Below are positions 44,579 to 53,949 of a DNA stretch of 64,000 nt, piece by piece. The translations under genes and the position numbers were made by a program. The notes under the pieces were generated by a model. It ran no database searches. It saw only the letters and a program-made list of their open reading frames with translations, and was not told the origin of the DNA. The DNA is taken from the NCBI RefSeq assembly GCF_014192015.1, contig NZ_JACHXJ010000002.1, positions 1,178,001 through 1,242,000 on the forward strand. Reading direction: 5' to 3'. The stretch is from Paenibacillus rhizosphaerae (GTDB taxonomy: Bacteria; Bacillota; Bacilli; Paenibacillales; Paenibacillaceae). Positions within the stretch are counted from its first letter, which is position 1, and each line of letters begins with the position of its first letter.

Positions 44579-46381
44579 ATGCACTGGTGGAACCGACTGA
44601 ACCGCATTTATCCGAAATTGCTTGTCTCGTTCATCATCATCGTCGCGCCGATGTACTATCTCAGCCTGAAAATGAATGAATACGGCGAGAAAAATGTGCG
44701 GAAAAAAACAGAACATTCCATTTCCTCCCGCGTTAACTTCTACATCCGCTTGCTGGAAAACGACTTTACCCGGTACATCGCCATGCAAGAGGAATACGTG
44801 AACGACCGTACACTGCGGAAGCTGATCTACACGGAACCGATCATGAGTGAGGTCGAACGTTACGAAGTGATTGACGAGATTCACAATCAGCTCAGCAGGA
44901 CGGTCCACACGAGCCCTTATATCCGCGGCGCGGGTATTTATTTGCCCTCCACAAATAAGTGGATCTCTGATTCGGAAGCGGCCATCTATGCCGACATCCC
45001 GAAGGAGCAGTATAACGCGATGAAGTCGATTAAGGATCGCTTCGAGAATCCGTTCGTCTACTGGCAGAACCGCTTGTTCCTCAGCTTCGTGTATACGAAA
45101 ATGGTGCCGGTAGATCATCGGGAACCGATCTTCGTGGTCGGTGTGGAACTCGATCTGCCGCAATTGAAGCGGGTGCTCGACAGCTTTACCATTGGCGGAA
45201 GCGGAGGGTCGATGATTATCGACCCGTACGGCAACTGGGCGATTTCTGGGGATACGAGCAAGGTCTCCTGGCCGGAGATCAAAGAAGCGATTGGAGGTAT
45301 CCCTCCGGATACCGATGAGTTCCTGAAAGAATTCCGGATCGGTGGAGAGACTTATTGGATTTCGGCCCAGAAGTCCCGGTCTCTAGGGATCACGCTGCTG
45401 TCGTACATGCCCGAAACGGAAATCATCGGTTCCCTATCGCTCTACCGCGTCTGGTATTGGGTGCTGTCCAGCCTCTCGCTGCTGCTGGTCGCATTATTCG
45501 CGTACTGGATATACCTGCAAATCCATAAGCCGATGCGGTCGCTGCTGCGTGCCTTCCATAAATTGGAGCACGGCAATTGGAGGGTCGCGCTCGCTCCCAA
45601 ACGTCAGGATGAATTTGGCTATTTGTTCATTCAATTCAATACCATGGTCGTGAAGATCAACGAACTGATTCAGGAAGTCTACGAGCAGCAATATCGAACC
45701 AACTTGTCCGAATTGCGGCAGCTTCAATCGCAGATCAACCCGCATTTCCTGTATAACAGTTTTTTTATCCTGTACCGGATGGCCAAAGACGAAGAGAACG
45801 AAAGCATCGCCAGGTTTACGTCGTACCTCGGACGATATTTTCAGTTCATTACACGGAGCCACAAGAACACGGTCCGGCTAGCGGAAGAGGTGGACTTTTC
45901 GCGTGCGTACGTCGAAATCCAATCGTTCCGGTTTGAGGAACGGATCGCGGTCCGATTCGAGGAATTGCCGGTCGCCTATGCCGACCTGGAAGTGCCGAAG
46001 CTGATCTTGCAGCCTCTGATCGAGAATGCATATCAGCATGGGCTGCGCGATACGATCGAAGGCGGTCTGCTTGAGGTACGCTTCGAGGTCTGCGGCGATT
46101 CGCTAGTCATTGCGGTAGAAGACAATGGCGAAACCATCTCAGCGGACAATTACGATGAGTTGAGCCGCAAGCTGCAAACGACCGGATGGGTGGATGGCGA
46201 AACGACCGGCCTGGTCAATGTTCACCGCAGAATGAGACTGGAGTTCGGAGATCACGGCTGGGTGACGTTCCTCCGCATCCCCGGGGGAGGCAATCGGGTT
46301 TTGCTGCATATCCCGATCAATGCGAATACCGTATCTTATGTCTCCGACGAAAGCGCCCGCTCGGAAAAAGCAACAAGTTGA
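44579..46381 (+). CDS. YesM-type sensor histidine kinase
   Basis: 600 aa; the second ATG is taken because GAGGGGG abuts the first (44573). Membrane helices near residues 12-30 and 290-312 enclose a large Cache-type extracellular sensor. HAMP follows, then the His_kinase domain with phospho-His in QLQSQINPHFLYNSFFIL (about residue 389) and an HATPase domain (LILQPLIENAYQHGL, VEDNGETI). Typical carbohydrate-sensing partner of YesN regulators. Overall the pair probably senses the same sugar, perhaps through the binding protein. Confidence 0.93.
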   Translation: MHWWNRLNRIYPKLLVSFIIIVAPMYYLSLKMNEYGEKNVRKKTEHSISSRVNFYIRLLENDFTRYIAMQEEYVNDRTLRKLIYTEPIMSEVERYEVIDEIHNQLSRTVHTSPYIRGAGIYLPSTNKWISDSEAAIYADIPKEQYNAMKSIKDRFENPFVYWQNRLFLSFVYTKMVPVDHREPIFVVGVELDLPQLKRVLDSFTIGGSGGSMIIDPYGNWAISGDTSKVSWPEIKEAIGGIPPDTDEFLKEFRIGGETYWISAQKSRSLGITLLSYMPETEIIGSLSLYRVWYWVLSSLSLLLVALFAYWIYLQIHKPMRSLLRAFHKLEHGNWRVALAPKRQDEFGYLFIQFNTMVVKINELIQEVYEQQYRTNLSELRQLQSQINPHFLYNSFFILYRMAKDEENESIARFTSYLGRYFQFITRSHKNTVRLAEEVDFSRAYVEIQSFRFEERIAVRFEELPVAYADLEVPKLILQPLIENAYQHGLRDTIEGGLLEVRFEVCGDSLVIAVEDNGETISADNYDELSRKLQTTGWVDGETTGLVNVHRRMRLEFGDHGWVTFLRIPGGGNRVLLHIPINANTVSYVSDESARSEKATS

Positions 46382-46488
46382 CAGATTGCCACATATCGCA
46401 AAATCTTCCCCTAGATGCTGCGGTCGTGGTCGGCTACGCTTAAATCGAGTGTAAAACGCTTTCAAAATGCGGAGAGGATGATGGTTTT

Positions 46489-48153
46489 TTGAAACGTCGG
46501 AATATGAGAACTTTGCTGATGGCAAGTGCTTGTGTCATTCTAGCCTTGACCTCTGCCTGCTCGGGTAATTCCGGGGAAGCAGGCAGCCCGTCCGATCGTA
46601 CAGGTGCGTCTAACGAAACGAAGGTGCCGAACAACGTCGATCCTGCAGGAAAATATGAGCCCCCGATCACCGTTACGATGGCCCGAGACATGCCGGACAA
46701 TTTGACCTTCCCGAGCGGGGATTCCATTGAGAACAATATCTTTACCCGCTCTTACCGGGATGAGCTGGGGATTAACCTCAAGTACGACTGGATCACGGAT
46801 TCGACGCAATATAACGAGAAGCTGAATATCGCTATTACCTCAGGCGAGCTCCCGGATATTTTCAACGTTTCGCCTGTTCAGCTGAAGGAGCTGGCGGAAG
46901 CCGACCAGTTGGCGGACTTAACGGAGGTTTACGAGAAATACGCATCGCCCTTGGCAGCGGAAAAATTCAAGGAAGATGGCGGCATCGGCTTGAAATCCGC
47001 GACCTTTGACGGCAAATTGATGGCTTTGCCTTATGTTACGGCGGCGATCGACGGGGCTACGATGCTGTGGGTCCGCAAAGACTGGCTCGACAATCTGAAG
47101 CTGCCGGAGCCGAAAACGATCGACGACGTGGTTGAGATTGCAAGAGCGTTTGCAACGAAGGATCCGGATGGCAACAACAAGAACGATACGATCGGACTGG
47201 CGACCGGGCAAAAGATATTCGGCGGCGGGGGCGGCTTGCTCGGATTTTTCAACGGGTTCCATGTCTACCCTAATGCGTGGATTCCGGAAGGAGAGGGCGG
47301 ACCATTGGTTAACGGCCTGATCCAGCCGGAAACGAAACAGGCGCTGGCCAAGCTGCAGGAGATGTACAAAGAAGGGCTGATCGACAGTGAGTTTACGACC
47401 AAAACGGGAGTCGGTCCGGACGTCATCGCGGGCAAAGTCGGCATGTTCTACGGTACGATGTCGAATCCGCTGAACCCGCTGCTGCAAAGCAAGGAGAAGA
47501 ACCCGAAGGCCGAATGGCAGTACTATCCGATCGCGTCTGTCGATGACAAGCCGGCCAAGCCGCAAATTTCCTACACACCTCCGACCTACTATGTCGTAAA
47601 TAAAAATGCAGAGAACCCCGAGGCGCTCATGAAGCTGATGAACTTCTTCATCGAGAAAAATTTTGGTGAAACCGCCGACTACACCTATATGTACGACGGG
47701 CCACACCGTACGCACCAATATGCCCCCGTGCGAAACTTCGGGGTCACGAAGAACGTGGACAACTGGAGGCTTATCAAAGAAGTAACCGCGTCTGGTGACG
47801 TCAGCAAGCTGAACCCGGAGCAGAAAGGGTACTATGACGATATTAAAAAATTTGAGGGCGGAGATCTGTCGAAGTGGAGCATTGCCGACATTTTCGGTCA
47901 GGAAGGGTCCTTGTCGCTCATAGACAAGTACGTATCCAATGACATGATGCTCGTTGACGGCTTCTACGGTTTACCGACGGCCAACATGGTGGAGAAGAAC
48001 GGGCCGCTGAACGACATGGCACTCGAGACGTTCACCAAAATCATTCTCGGCGATTCGCTCGACAACTTCGATAAATTTGTAGCCAACTGGAACAAGCTCG
48101 GAGGAGAAGCGATCACCAAAGATGTCAACGAGTGGGCCGCGACACAGAAATAA
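46489..48153 (+). CDS. ABC transporter solute-binding lipoprotein
   Basis: 554 aa, TTG start after GGAGAGG (an ATG five codons in is an alternative). Signal peptide with lipobox LTSAC, lipidated Cys24. LplA/YtcQ-type extracellular binding protein for oligosaccharides: long N-lobe with FNVSPVQLKELAEADQLADL and a C-terminal DEWAATQK-like helix. First structural gene of the importer made with 48175 and 49132. Confidence 0.92.
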   Translation: MKRRNMRTLLMASACVILALTSACSGNSGEAGSPSDRTGASNETKVPNNVDPAGKYEPPITVTMARDMPDNLTFPSGDSIENNIFTRSYRDELGINLKYDWITDSTQYNEKLNIAITSGELPDIFNVSPVQLKELAEADQLADLTEVYEKYASPLAAEKFKEDGGIGLKSATFDGKLMALPYVTAAIDGATMLWVRKDWLDNLKLPEPKTIDDVVEIARAFATKDPDGNNKNDTIGLATGQKIFGGGGGLLGFFNGFHVYPNAWIPEGEGGPLVNGLIQPETKQALAKLQEMYKEGLIDSEFTTKTGVGPDVIAGKVGMFYGTMSNPLNPLLQSKEKNPKAEWQYYPIASVDDKPAKPQISYTPPTYYVVNKNAENPEALMKLMNFFIEKNFGETADYTYMYDGPHRTHQYAPVRNFGVTKNVDNWRLIKEVTASGDVSKLNPEQKGYYDDIKKFEGGDLSKWSIADIFGQEGSLSLIDKYVSNDMMLVDGFYGLPTANMVEKNGPLNDMALETFTKIILGDSLDNFDKFVANWNKLGGEAITKDVNEWAATQK

Positions 48154-48174
48154 GTCCGATGGGAGCGATGAAGC

Positions 48175-49116
48175 TTGAAACCTGCATCCGGTGCAAGTCG
48201 AATGACCCTGCGGCCTTCTTCGGCAAGATCTATGTATGCACAATGGCCTTTATACGCGATGATCGTTCCTGGAGCCATCCTGCTGATCATTTATCATTAC
48301 TTGCCGATGCTGGGTTTTGTGATGGCCTTTCAAAATTTTAAACCGACCTTGGGATTTTTCGATTCGAAATGGGTGGGGCTTGATAATTTCGTCTACATCA
48401 TGAATCTGCCGAATATCTACCAGGTTATCTGGAATACCTTTTATATTTCCATCATGAAGGTGGTTGCCGGGCAGGTATTTCCGATCCTTGTCGCGCTGCT
48501 GCTGAACGAGATCCGGATCAATATCGTCAAACGAAGCATTCAGACACTTATTTATTTACCGCATTTCTTATCCTGGATCATTCTGGGGGGGATATTGATT
48601 GAAATTCTGTCCCCTTCCAGAGGGATTGTCAATCAAATCATTCAAGCGTTCGGATACAATCCGGTGTTCTTCTTAGGAAATGCGGACATCTTCCCATACG
48701 TTCTCGTCGTTTCCGACCTATGGAAGGAATTCGGCTTCAGCACAATCGTCTATTTGGCGGCGCTTACAAGCATCAATCCGCACTTGTACGAAGCTGCGGT
48801 CGTTGACGGTGCGTCCCGGATGCGCCAGATCTGGCATATCACGCTGCCCGGCATGACGCCCGTGATTGTGCTCGTGGCTACACTGAGCCTGGGGAACATT
48901 TTGAGCGCAGGTTTCGATCAGGTGTTCAACTTGTACAACTCGTCCGTCTATGAGACCGGGGATATTATCGATACGCTCGTATACCGGATGGGGATTGAGC
49001 AAGTGAAGTATTCGCTCGCTACGGCAATCGGGTTGTTCAAATCGGTGATCGGATTCCTCCTCATTGCCATCTCTTATTCTCTGGCTTATCGGTTCGCTAA
49101 CTACAGAATATTCTAG
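48175..49116 (+). CDS. sugar ABC transporter permease, LplB type
   Basis: 313 aa, TTG start behind GGGAGCG; a later ATG is possible. Six membrane helices; EAA loop LYEAAVVDGASRMRQIWHI near the C-terminal third. Paralogous in type to the permease at 1681. Twenty-two bases after the binding-protein gene. Forms the membrane pore with 49132. Confidence 0.92.
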   Translation: MKPASGASRMTLRPSSARSMYAQWPLYAMIVPGAILLIIYHYLPMLGFVMAFQNFKPTLGFFDSKWVGLDNFVYIMNLPNIYQVIWNTFYISIMKVVAGQVFPILVALLLNEIRINIVKRSIQTLIYLPHFLSWIILGGILIEILSPSRGIVNQIIQAFGYNPVFFLGNADIFPYVLVVSDLWKEFGFSTIVYLAALTSINPHLYEAAVVDGASRMRQIWHITLPGMTPVIVLVATLSLGNILSAGFDQVFNLYNSSVYETGDIIDTLVYRMGIEQVKYSLATAIGLFKSVIGFLLIAISYSLAYRFANYRIF

Positions 49117-49131
49117 GAGGGAGGAATCCAC

Positions 49132-50019
49132 TTGGTCCATGACTCCTCATGGTCGAATAAGCTTTTCCAAGTCTGCAATTACTCGTTCCTAATTCTGCTG
49201 TCGCTGCTTTGCGTCGTTCCACTCGTTCATGTGCTGGCAATGTCCTTCAGCTCGAGCACGGAGGTCGAGGCCGGGCTTGTCGGGCTGTGGCCGGTGGATT
49301 TTACGACGGATGCCTATGCATTCGTATTACGGAAATCGGAATTTTTGGATTCCATCCTGGTTACGCTGGAGCGTCTCGCGATCGGGGTTCCGCTAAATCT
49401 CCTGCTGGTCACACTGCTCGCTTATCCGCTTTCCAAAGAGGTTAAGGTATTTCCGCTTCGCACCTATTTCGCCTGGTTCGTTGTGTTTACGATGCTGTTC
49501 AATGGCGGCTTGATCCCGACCTATATGGTGGTCAAGGAAACGAAACTTCTGGATTCGATCTGGTCGCTCATCCTTCCAGGAGCGATTCCGGTGTTCCATG
49601 TCGTGCTGCTGCTCAATTTTTTCCGCGGCATACCGAAAGAGCTGGAAGAAGCGGCCCACATGGATGGAGCCGGTCATTGGGTGACGCTGTTCCGAATTTA
49701 TCTTCCACTGTCCGCACCCGTCTTTGCAACAATTGGGCTTTTCGCGATGGTCGGTCACTGGAATGCCTGGTTCGACGGGATGATATATATGAATCATCCG
49801 GATCACTATCCGCTGCAAACGTACCTGCGGACCATTATCATCGATCAGGATCTTACCGTACTGGGGGCGGAAGACGCCATCCGGCAGTTCGAAAACATCA
49901 ATCCGCGCACGACCCGGGCCGCCCAAGTGTTTCTAGGCTCTCTCCCGGTTCTGCTGGCGTACCCGTTCCTGCAAAAGTATTTTATGAAGGGCATCGTGCT
50001 CGGCAGCGTCAAAGGGTAA
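49132..50019 (+). CDS. carbohydrate ABC transporter permease, YtcP/LplC type
   Basis: 295 aa, TTG start behind AGGAGGGAGG. MalG-like with EAA loop LEEAAHMDGAGHWVTLFRI and the ending YPFLQKYFMKGIVLGSVKG, very like the 2630 product. An ATPase subunit is missing from the operon, as in locus one. Confidence 0.93.
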   Translation: MVHDSSWSNKLFQVCNYSFLILLSLLCVVPLVHVLAMSFSSSTEVEAGLVGLWPVDFTTDAYAFVLRKSEFLDSILVTLERLAIGVPLNLLLVTLLAYPLSKEVKVFPLRTYFAWFVVFTMLFNGGLIPTYMVVKETKLLDSIWSLILPGAIPVFHVVLLLNFFRGIPKELEEAAHMDGAGHWVTLFRIYLPLSAPVFATIGLFAMVGHWNAWFDGMIYMNHPDHYPLQTYLRTIIIDQDLTVLGAEDAIRQFENINPRTTRAAQVFLGSLPVLLAYPFLQKYFMKGIVLGSVKG

Positions 50020-50023
50020 TCCC

Positions 50024-50051
50024 GAACGATTCTCATTAAAAATGATCGTTC
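50024..50051 (+). repeat. intercistronic stem-loop
   Basis: GAACGAT (50024-50030) and CATT pair with AATG and ATCGTTC (50041-50051), with a 3-nt bulge and an AAA loop. There is no T-run. It lies between the permease and isomerase genes and probably modulates relative expression. Confidence 0.55.
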
Positions 50052-50075
50052 TATGTAGAAAGGAGAAGTAGCCAT

Positions 50076-51578
50076 ATGTCCTTGCTGCCGCCTGTCAAAC
50101 CGTCCCGCAAAGCTCGTATCGGTTTGTATTCCGTGGGGCTAGCCGCATACTGGGAGCAATTCCCCGGACTTCGCGAGAGGCTTACAGATTACGGCCGTTT
50201 CATTGAAAACAAGATTACCGCTTGGGCGGACGTGTTCAACTACGGCTTGGTTGATACGGAAGACGAAGGCCGCCGGGCAGGCGATTGGCTGAACCGCCAG
50301 GACGTCGATCTTGTCTTTTGTCATGCGGCGACGTATTCGACCAGCTCGACGGTGCTCCCCGTCCATCAAATCAACAAAGCTCCTGTCGTCTTTCTGAACC
50401 TGCAGCCGACCGACCGCATCAACTATGAGAAAACGACAACTGGGGAATGGCTTGCGCACTGTGGAGCATGTCCGATCCCCGAATTTGCGAACGCGTTCAA
50501 TCGTGCAGGTATCCCGTTTCGAGTCGTTAACGGTTTGCTCGGGCTCGATAAGACACCCGCGATTTCCTTGACGAACGAGGTAACGTATGAGCGCGAGGAA
50601 GCGAAACGAGCTTGGGAGGAAATCCGGGAATGGTCGCGGGCTGCCTCAGTCCCGAGGACACTGAGATACAGCCGTTTCGGATTCCTCGGCAATACGTACA
50701 GCGGCATGCTCGATATGTATAGCGACTTCACCATGATCCAGGCCCAGACGGGGCTGCATGTGGAAGTGCTCGAGATGTGCGATCTCGACAGCAGGCTTCG
50801 TGAGGTAACGCCTGCAGAGGTGAGGCGTAAGCTGGAGGAAGTTAAGGAAGTATTCGAGATCAGCGGCGATTCGCCCTCCGATCCGATTGCGCGCAGGCCT
50901 TCCGACGAGCAGCTTGATTGGTCCTGCCGCGTAGCTGTTGCCCAAGAGAAGCTTGCCTTGGATTACGACCTGGATGCCTTGTCCTATTACTATCACGGGT
51001 CGCCGGGCGGCGATTATGAGAAACTTCAAGGCGGATTCATCGTCGGCCATTCCCTGCTCACGGCCCGCGGCATTCCTTGTTCGGGAGAAGGGGATCTGAA
51101 GACGGCGGTCGCCATGAAAATCTGCGATATATTAGGGACCGGCGGGAGCTTCTCCGAGATCGTTGTAACCGACTATGTCGATGGAACAATCCTGCTCGGC
51201 CACGACGGCCCGTTCCACATCGCGATTGCCGAAGGAAAACCGGTGTTGAGAGGGATGGGTCTATACCACGGCAAGCAGGGAACGGGCGTCTCGGTCGAAG
51301 CCAAAGTCGCTGCTGGTCCCGTCACCACTTTAAACGTCACCCAGACGGGCGACGGCAAGCTCAAGCTGATCAGCAGCGAAGGCGAGTCCACGAACGGTCC
51401 GATCATGAGGATCGGCAACACCCAGACCCCCGTTCGTTTTCATGAGCGACCCGATGCCTACATGACGAGATGGTTCGCGGAAGCGCCCACGCATCATTGT
51501 GCGCTTTCCGTCGGTCACCATGCGAAGCTTTTCGAGAAGGTAGGGCAGCTGCTGGGCGTGAAGCATGTCACTTTGTGA
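50076..51578 (+). CDS. L-arabinose/L-fucose isomerase-family protein
   Basis: 500 aa, RBS AAAGGAG. Two Rossmann-like lobes and a C-terminal barrel as in AraA/FucI. Likely metal ligands are Glu in SGEGDLKTAV, Asp/His around ILLGHDGPFHI and His in THHCALSVGHH. The sequence is far from canonical AraA, so the sugar (rhamnose, fucose, arabinose or other) is open. Together with the GH106-like hydrolase and importer it suggests cleavage of imported oligosaccharide and isomerisation of the freed sugar. Confidence 0.85.
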   Translation: MSLLPPVKPSRKARIGLYSVGLAAYWEQFPGLRERLTDYGRFIENKITAWADVFNYGLVDTEDEGRRAGDWLNRQDVDLVFCHAATYSTSSTVLPVHQINKAPVVFLNLQPTDRINYEKTTTGEWLAHCGACPIPEFANAFNRAGIPFRVVNGLLGLDKTPAISLTNEVTYEREEAKRAWEEIREWSRAASVPRTLRYSRFGFLGNTYSGMLDMYSDFTMIQAQTGLHVEVLEMCDLDSRLREVTPAEVRRKLEEVKEVFEISGDSPSDPIARRPSDEQLDWSCRVAVAQEKLALDYDLDALSYYYHGSPGGDYEKLQGGFIVGHSLLTARGIPCSGEGDLKTAVAMKICDILGTGGSFSEIVVTDYVDGTILLGHDGPFHIAIAEGKPVLRGMGLYHGKQGTGVSVEAKVAAGPVTTLNVTQTGDGKLKLISSEGESTNGPIMRIGNTQTPVRFHERPDAYMTRWFAEAPTHHCALSVGHHAKLFEKVGQLLGVKHVTL

Positions 51579-51617
51579 CCTGCCAAATGAAGCAGCAATG
51601 CCCCATACACACTTCAT

Positions 51618-51640
51618 AGCCGCATTGTTGCGGCTTTTTT
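51618..51640 (+). terminator. terminator of the AGCCGCA/TGCGGCT family
   Basis: AGCCGCA (51618-51624), loop TTGT, TGCGGCT (51629-51635), T-run. Ends the second carbohydrate operon. Confidence 0.92.
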
Positions 51641-51748
51641 GTTTTAACAAATACATCCTTGACCTGGCGTAGAACAAGTACAAATATCGTTCGCCGAAAT
51701 TGTCTAAGCGTGTACAATCACAAAATAATGAGGCCGACCAGACATCTA

Positions 51749-52771
51749 TTATTCATTTGTACGAATCGCCAACAGGCGTTTCAGGTTGTCATCAATAAAT
51801 TGATTATCGGCAGGGTTGATACCGCGGCCGGCAAAATGTCCCCAGATCGACTCGATCGGATGAAATACAGCATGTGGCATAAGTTTAGCCTCATATTCAC
51901 TATCGTCCGCCGGGCAGAAGAGATCCGTGCTCCCTGGCATGACGCAGGCCTGCGCGTTAATGCTGCCCAGCGCCTTCTCGAAATCCCCGTTATAGGTGGG
52001 GTTTGCGCTGATATCTGCATGTTGGCCAGTCCATAGCATAGCCAGGACGTTGTGCGGATCCATCTTCATAAAGCTATCTTCCCAGACGCCGGTCATAAAA
52101 TCTGCCAATGAGCCAAATCCCATCTCACGATAGATTTCCTCTCGGTAAAAGGCCTGAGATACGCCCCATCCCGCATAGACACGGCCAACGGCGCGCATGT
52201 CAGCAGAAGTCAACCGGTCAAGTTTACTGGAATCGAATCGGACTGCAGCCAGGAGCGCAGCTTTCATTCCATCCAGGACGACGTAGGTTTGGGGCCATGT
52301 CTTGGCAACTCCGGCGAAAGGCGCGATTCGTTCCACCATGTCGGGGTAGCTTGCCCCCCATTGGAAGGCTTGAATGCCTCCCATGGACCAACCGACGACG
52401 AGGGCGATCTTCTGAATGCCGAATTTTTCGGTCACCAGCCGATGCTGGAATTTAACGTTGTCATGGATAGTGACCTGCGGAAAATTCGCCCGGTCGAAAG
52501 GAGGAGGCGTATTACTGGGAGAAGAAGATAATCCGTTGCCCAGCAAATTGGGAACGATAATGAAATATTTTCGCGGATCCAGTGCCATGCCGCTACCGAT
52601 CAGCCATTCATTTTGAACATGCTGGTCTCCAAACGCCGTTGGATAGACGATGACATTATCTTTCTTTTCATTCAATTTTCCATAAGTCTTATAAGCAAGA
52701 AAAGCGCCCGGTAACGTCACTCCCGATTGCAAGGCTGCGTCACCCAAATCAAAAATCTCATAATCCAACAT
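51749..52771 (-). CDS. MetX-like alpha/beta hydrolase (homoserine acetyltransferase family)
   Basis: 340 aa, RBS AAAGGAG. Nucleophile elbow GWSMGGIQAF, then the acid in PGSTDLFCPADD and the His in IWGHFAGRG. The opening GVTLPGAFLAYKTYGKLNEKKDNVIVYPTAF is typical of MetX-related proteins, many of which are not true homoserine acetyltransferases. Divergent from a LysR regulator with a palindromic box between them. Either an acyltransferase or a hydrolase. Confidence 0.83.
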   Translation of the reverse strand: MLDYEIFDLGDAALQSGVTLPGAFLAYKTYGKLNEKKDNVIVYPTAFGDQHVQNEWLIGSGMALDPRKYFIIVPNLLGNGLSSSPSNTPPPFDRANFPQVTIHDNVKFQHRLVTEKFGIQKIALVVGWSMGGIQAFQWGASYPDMVERIAPFAGVAKTWPQTYVVLDGMKAALLAAVRFDSSKLDRLTSADMRAVGRVYAGWGVSQAFYREEIYREMGFGSLADFMTGVWEDSFMKMDPHNVLAMLWTGQHADISANPTYNGDFEKALGSINAQACVMPGSTDLFCPADDSEYEAKLMPHAVFHPIESIWGHFAGRGINPADNQFIDDNLKRLLAIRTNE

Positions 52772-52874
52772 ATATCGTTTGCTCCTTTCAAAATGAAACC
52801 AATAGATTGTAGTTCTTGTTGTCAGTATAGTTCTGTGTTACTCTCAATAAAAGTGAATAGAATTCAAAGCTGCA

Positions 52875-52889
52875 TTCAATATTATTGAA
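52875..52889. promoter_or_regulatory. LysR-type box
   Basis: TTCAATATTATTGAA is a perfect 6-bp inverted repeat with 3-base centre and contains T-N11-A, the LysR core motif. It lies 20 bases before the LysR start, in the gap shared with the MetX-like gene. Confidence 0.6.
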
Positions 52890-52908
52890 AATGAAAGGGG
52901 AGCGTGTG

Positions 52909-53814
52909 ATGGAATTGCGCCAGTTGAATACGTTCCGTACGGTTGCATCCACATTAAATTTCAGCCGGGCTGCGGAAGTGCTAAACTACGTCCCCTCCAA
53001 CGTCACGATGCAAATGAAAGCATTGGAGGATGAGCTCGGGGTTCGTCTCTTTGACCGCTTGGGCAAGCAGCTTGTTCTCACGACTGCGGGAAAACGCTTT
53101 TTAACTCATATCCAAGACGTACTGGACAAATTGGACGAAGCTCGCAGCGTGGTTTATGACAATGATGATCTTACCGGCACCCTAACGATCAGTGCCAATG
53201 AGGTGATTTGCGTCTATCGGCTCCCGGCTGTCTTTCAACGTTTTCGCTCGCAGCACCCGGGAGTCCGTCTGATCTTCCGCTCCGTTCCCAATCTAGAGCT
53301 CAAGCAAGCACTATTTGAGGGAACTGCCGACGTCGTCTTTATGTTGGACGAGCCCATCCGCTCGAGCGGACTTGCCGTGGAACCGTTGGTGGAAGAGACT
53401 TTCCGCCTTTTCGCTGCTCCCGACCATCCCCTCGCTAATAGAAACCTGCTGCAGCTGGAAGATTTTCACGGAGAAGTGTTCCTGACGAATGAAAAGGGTT
53501 GTCCCTATCGAACCATGTTTGACCGGTCATTTGAGAGAGAGGGTATAGATAGTATTACGTATTTAGAGTTTCAAAGTGCTGAAGCCATTAAACAATGCGC
53601 CATTTCGGGAATCGGTATTGCCTTCCTTCCTGAAATCGTAACGGAAGCTGAAGTTGAACGGGGCGAACTTGTTGCTCTTCCATGGCAAATCCCGGATCTG
53701 TACGTGTATACCCAGATGTCATGGCATAAAGACAAGTGGCTTTCACCAATCATAGACTCTTTTATAGGAACAGCACGGGAAATACTTGCGAATTCTCCCG
53801 TTCATGCCGTGTAG
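52909..53814 (+). CDS. LysR-family transcriptional regulator
   Basis: 301 aa from the ATG (MELRQLN) behind GGGGAG. N-terminal winged HTH (LNFSRAAEVLNYVPSNVTMQMKALEDELG region) and C-terminal periplasmic-binding-like effector domain. Probable activator or repressor of the divergent MetX-like gene through the box at 52875. Confidence 0.93.
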   Translation: MELRQLNTFRTVASTLNFSRAAEVLNYVPSNVTMQMKALEDELGVRLFDRLGKQLVLTTAGKRFLTHIQDVLDKLDEARSVVYDNDDLTGTLTISANEVICVYRLPAVFQRFRSQHPGVRLIFRSVPNLELKQALFEGTADVVFMLDEPIRSSGLAVEPLVEETFRLFAAPDHPLANRNLLQLEDFHGEVFLTNEKGCPYRTMFDRSFEREGIDSITYLEFQSAEAIKQCAISGIGIAFLPEIVTEAEVERGELVALPWQIPDLYVYTQMSWHKDKWLSPIIDSFIGTAREILANSPVHAV

Positions 53815-53834
53815 TTCGCGGAACCATTTATTTA

Positions 53835-53876
53835 ACAAAAAACAAGTTCTCGTCTTTTTCGAAAGACAAGAACTTG
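53835..53876 (-). terminator. terminator of the APH gene, possibly bidirectional
   Basis: A 15-bp stem (CAAGTTCTNGTCTTT against its complement, one mismatch, 53843-53857 and 53862-53876) has a TTCG/CGAA loop. On the minus strand it is followed by a T6 run, so it terminates the gene at 53950; it may also end the LysR transcript. Confidence 0.82.
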
Positions 53877-53949
53877 TATGGTTAAGATTCATCGTGGGGG
53901 GTAACATGTGGATAGAAGGGGTATGGCTTAAGACATAAAGGTTTAATCC

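Noticed and set aside
46450-46464. cre-like sequence before the binding-protein gene
   Set aside because: The reverse complement TGAAAGCGTTTTACA resembles a CcpA site but has one extra base relative to the 14-bp consensus, so it is not claimed.
46918-47718. 266-codon minus-strand ORF opposite the binding-protein gene
   Set aside because: Shadow of a well-supported lipoprotein gene, no ribosome site, unusual His/Arg/Val composition.
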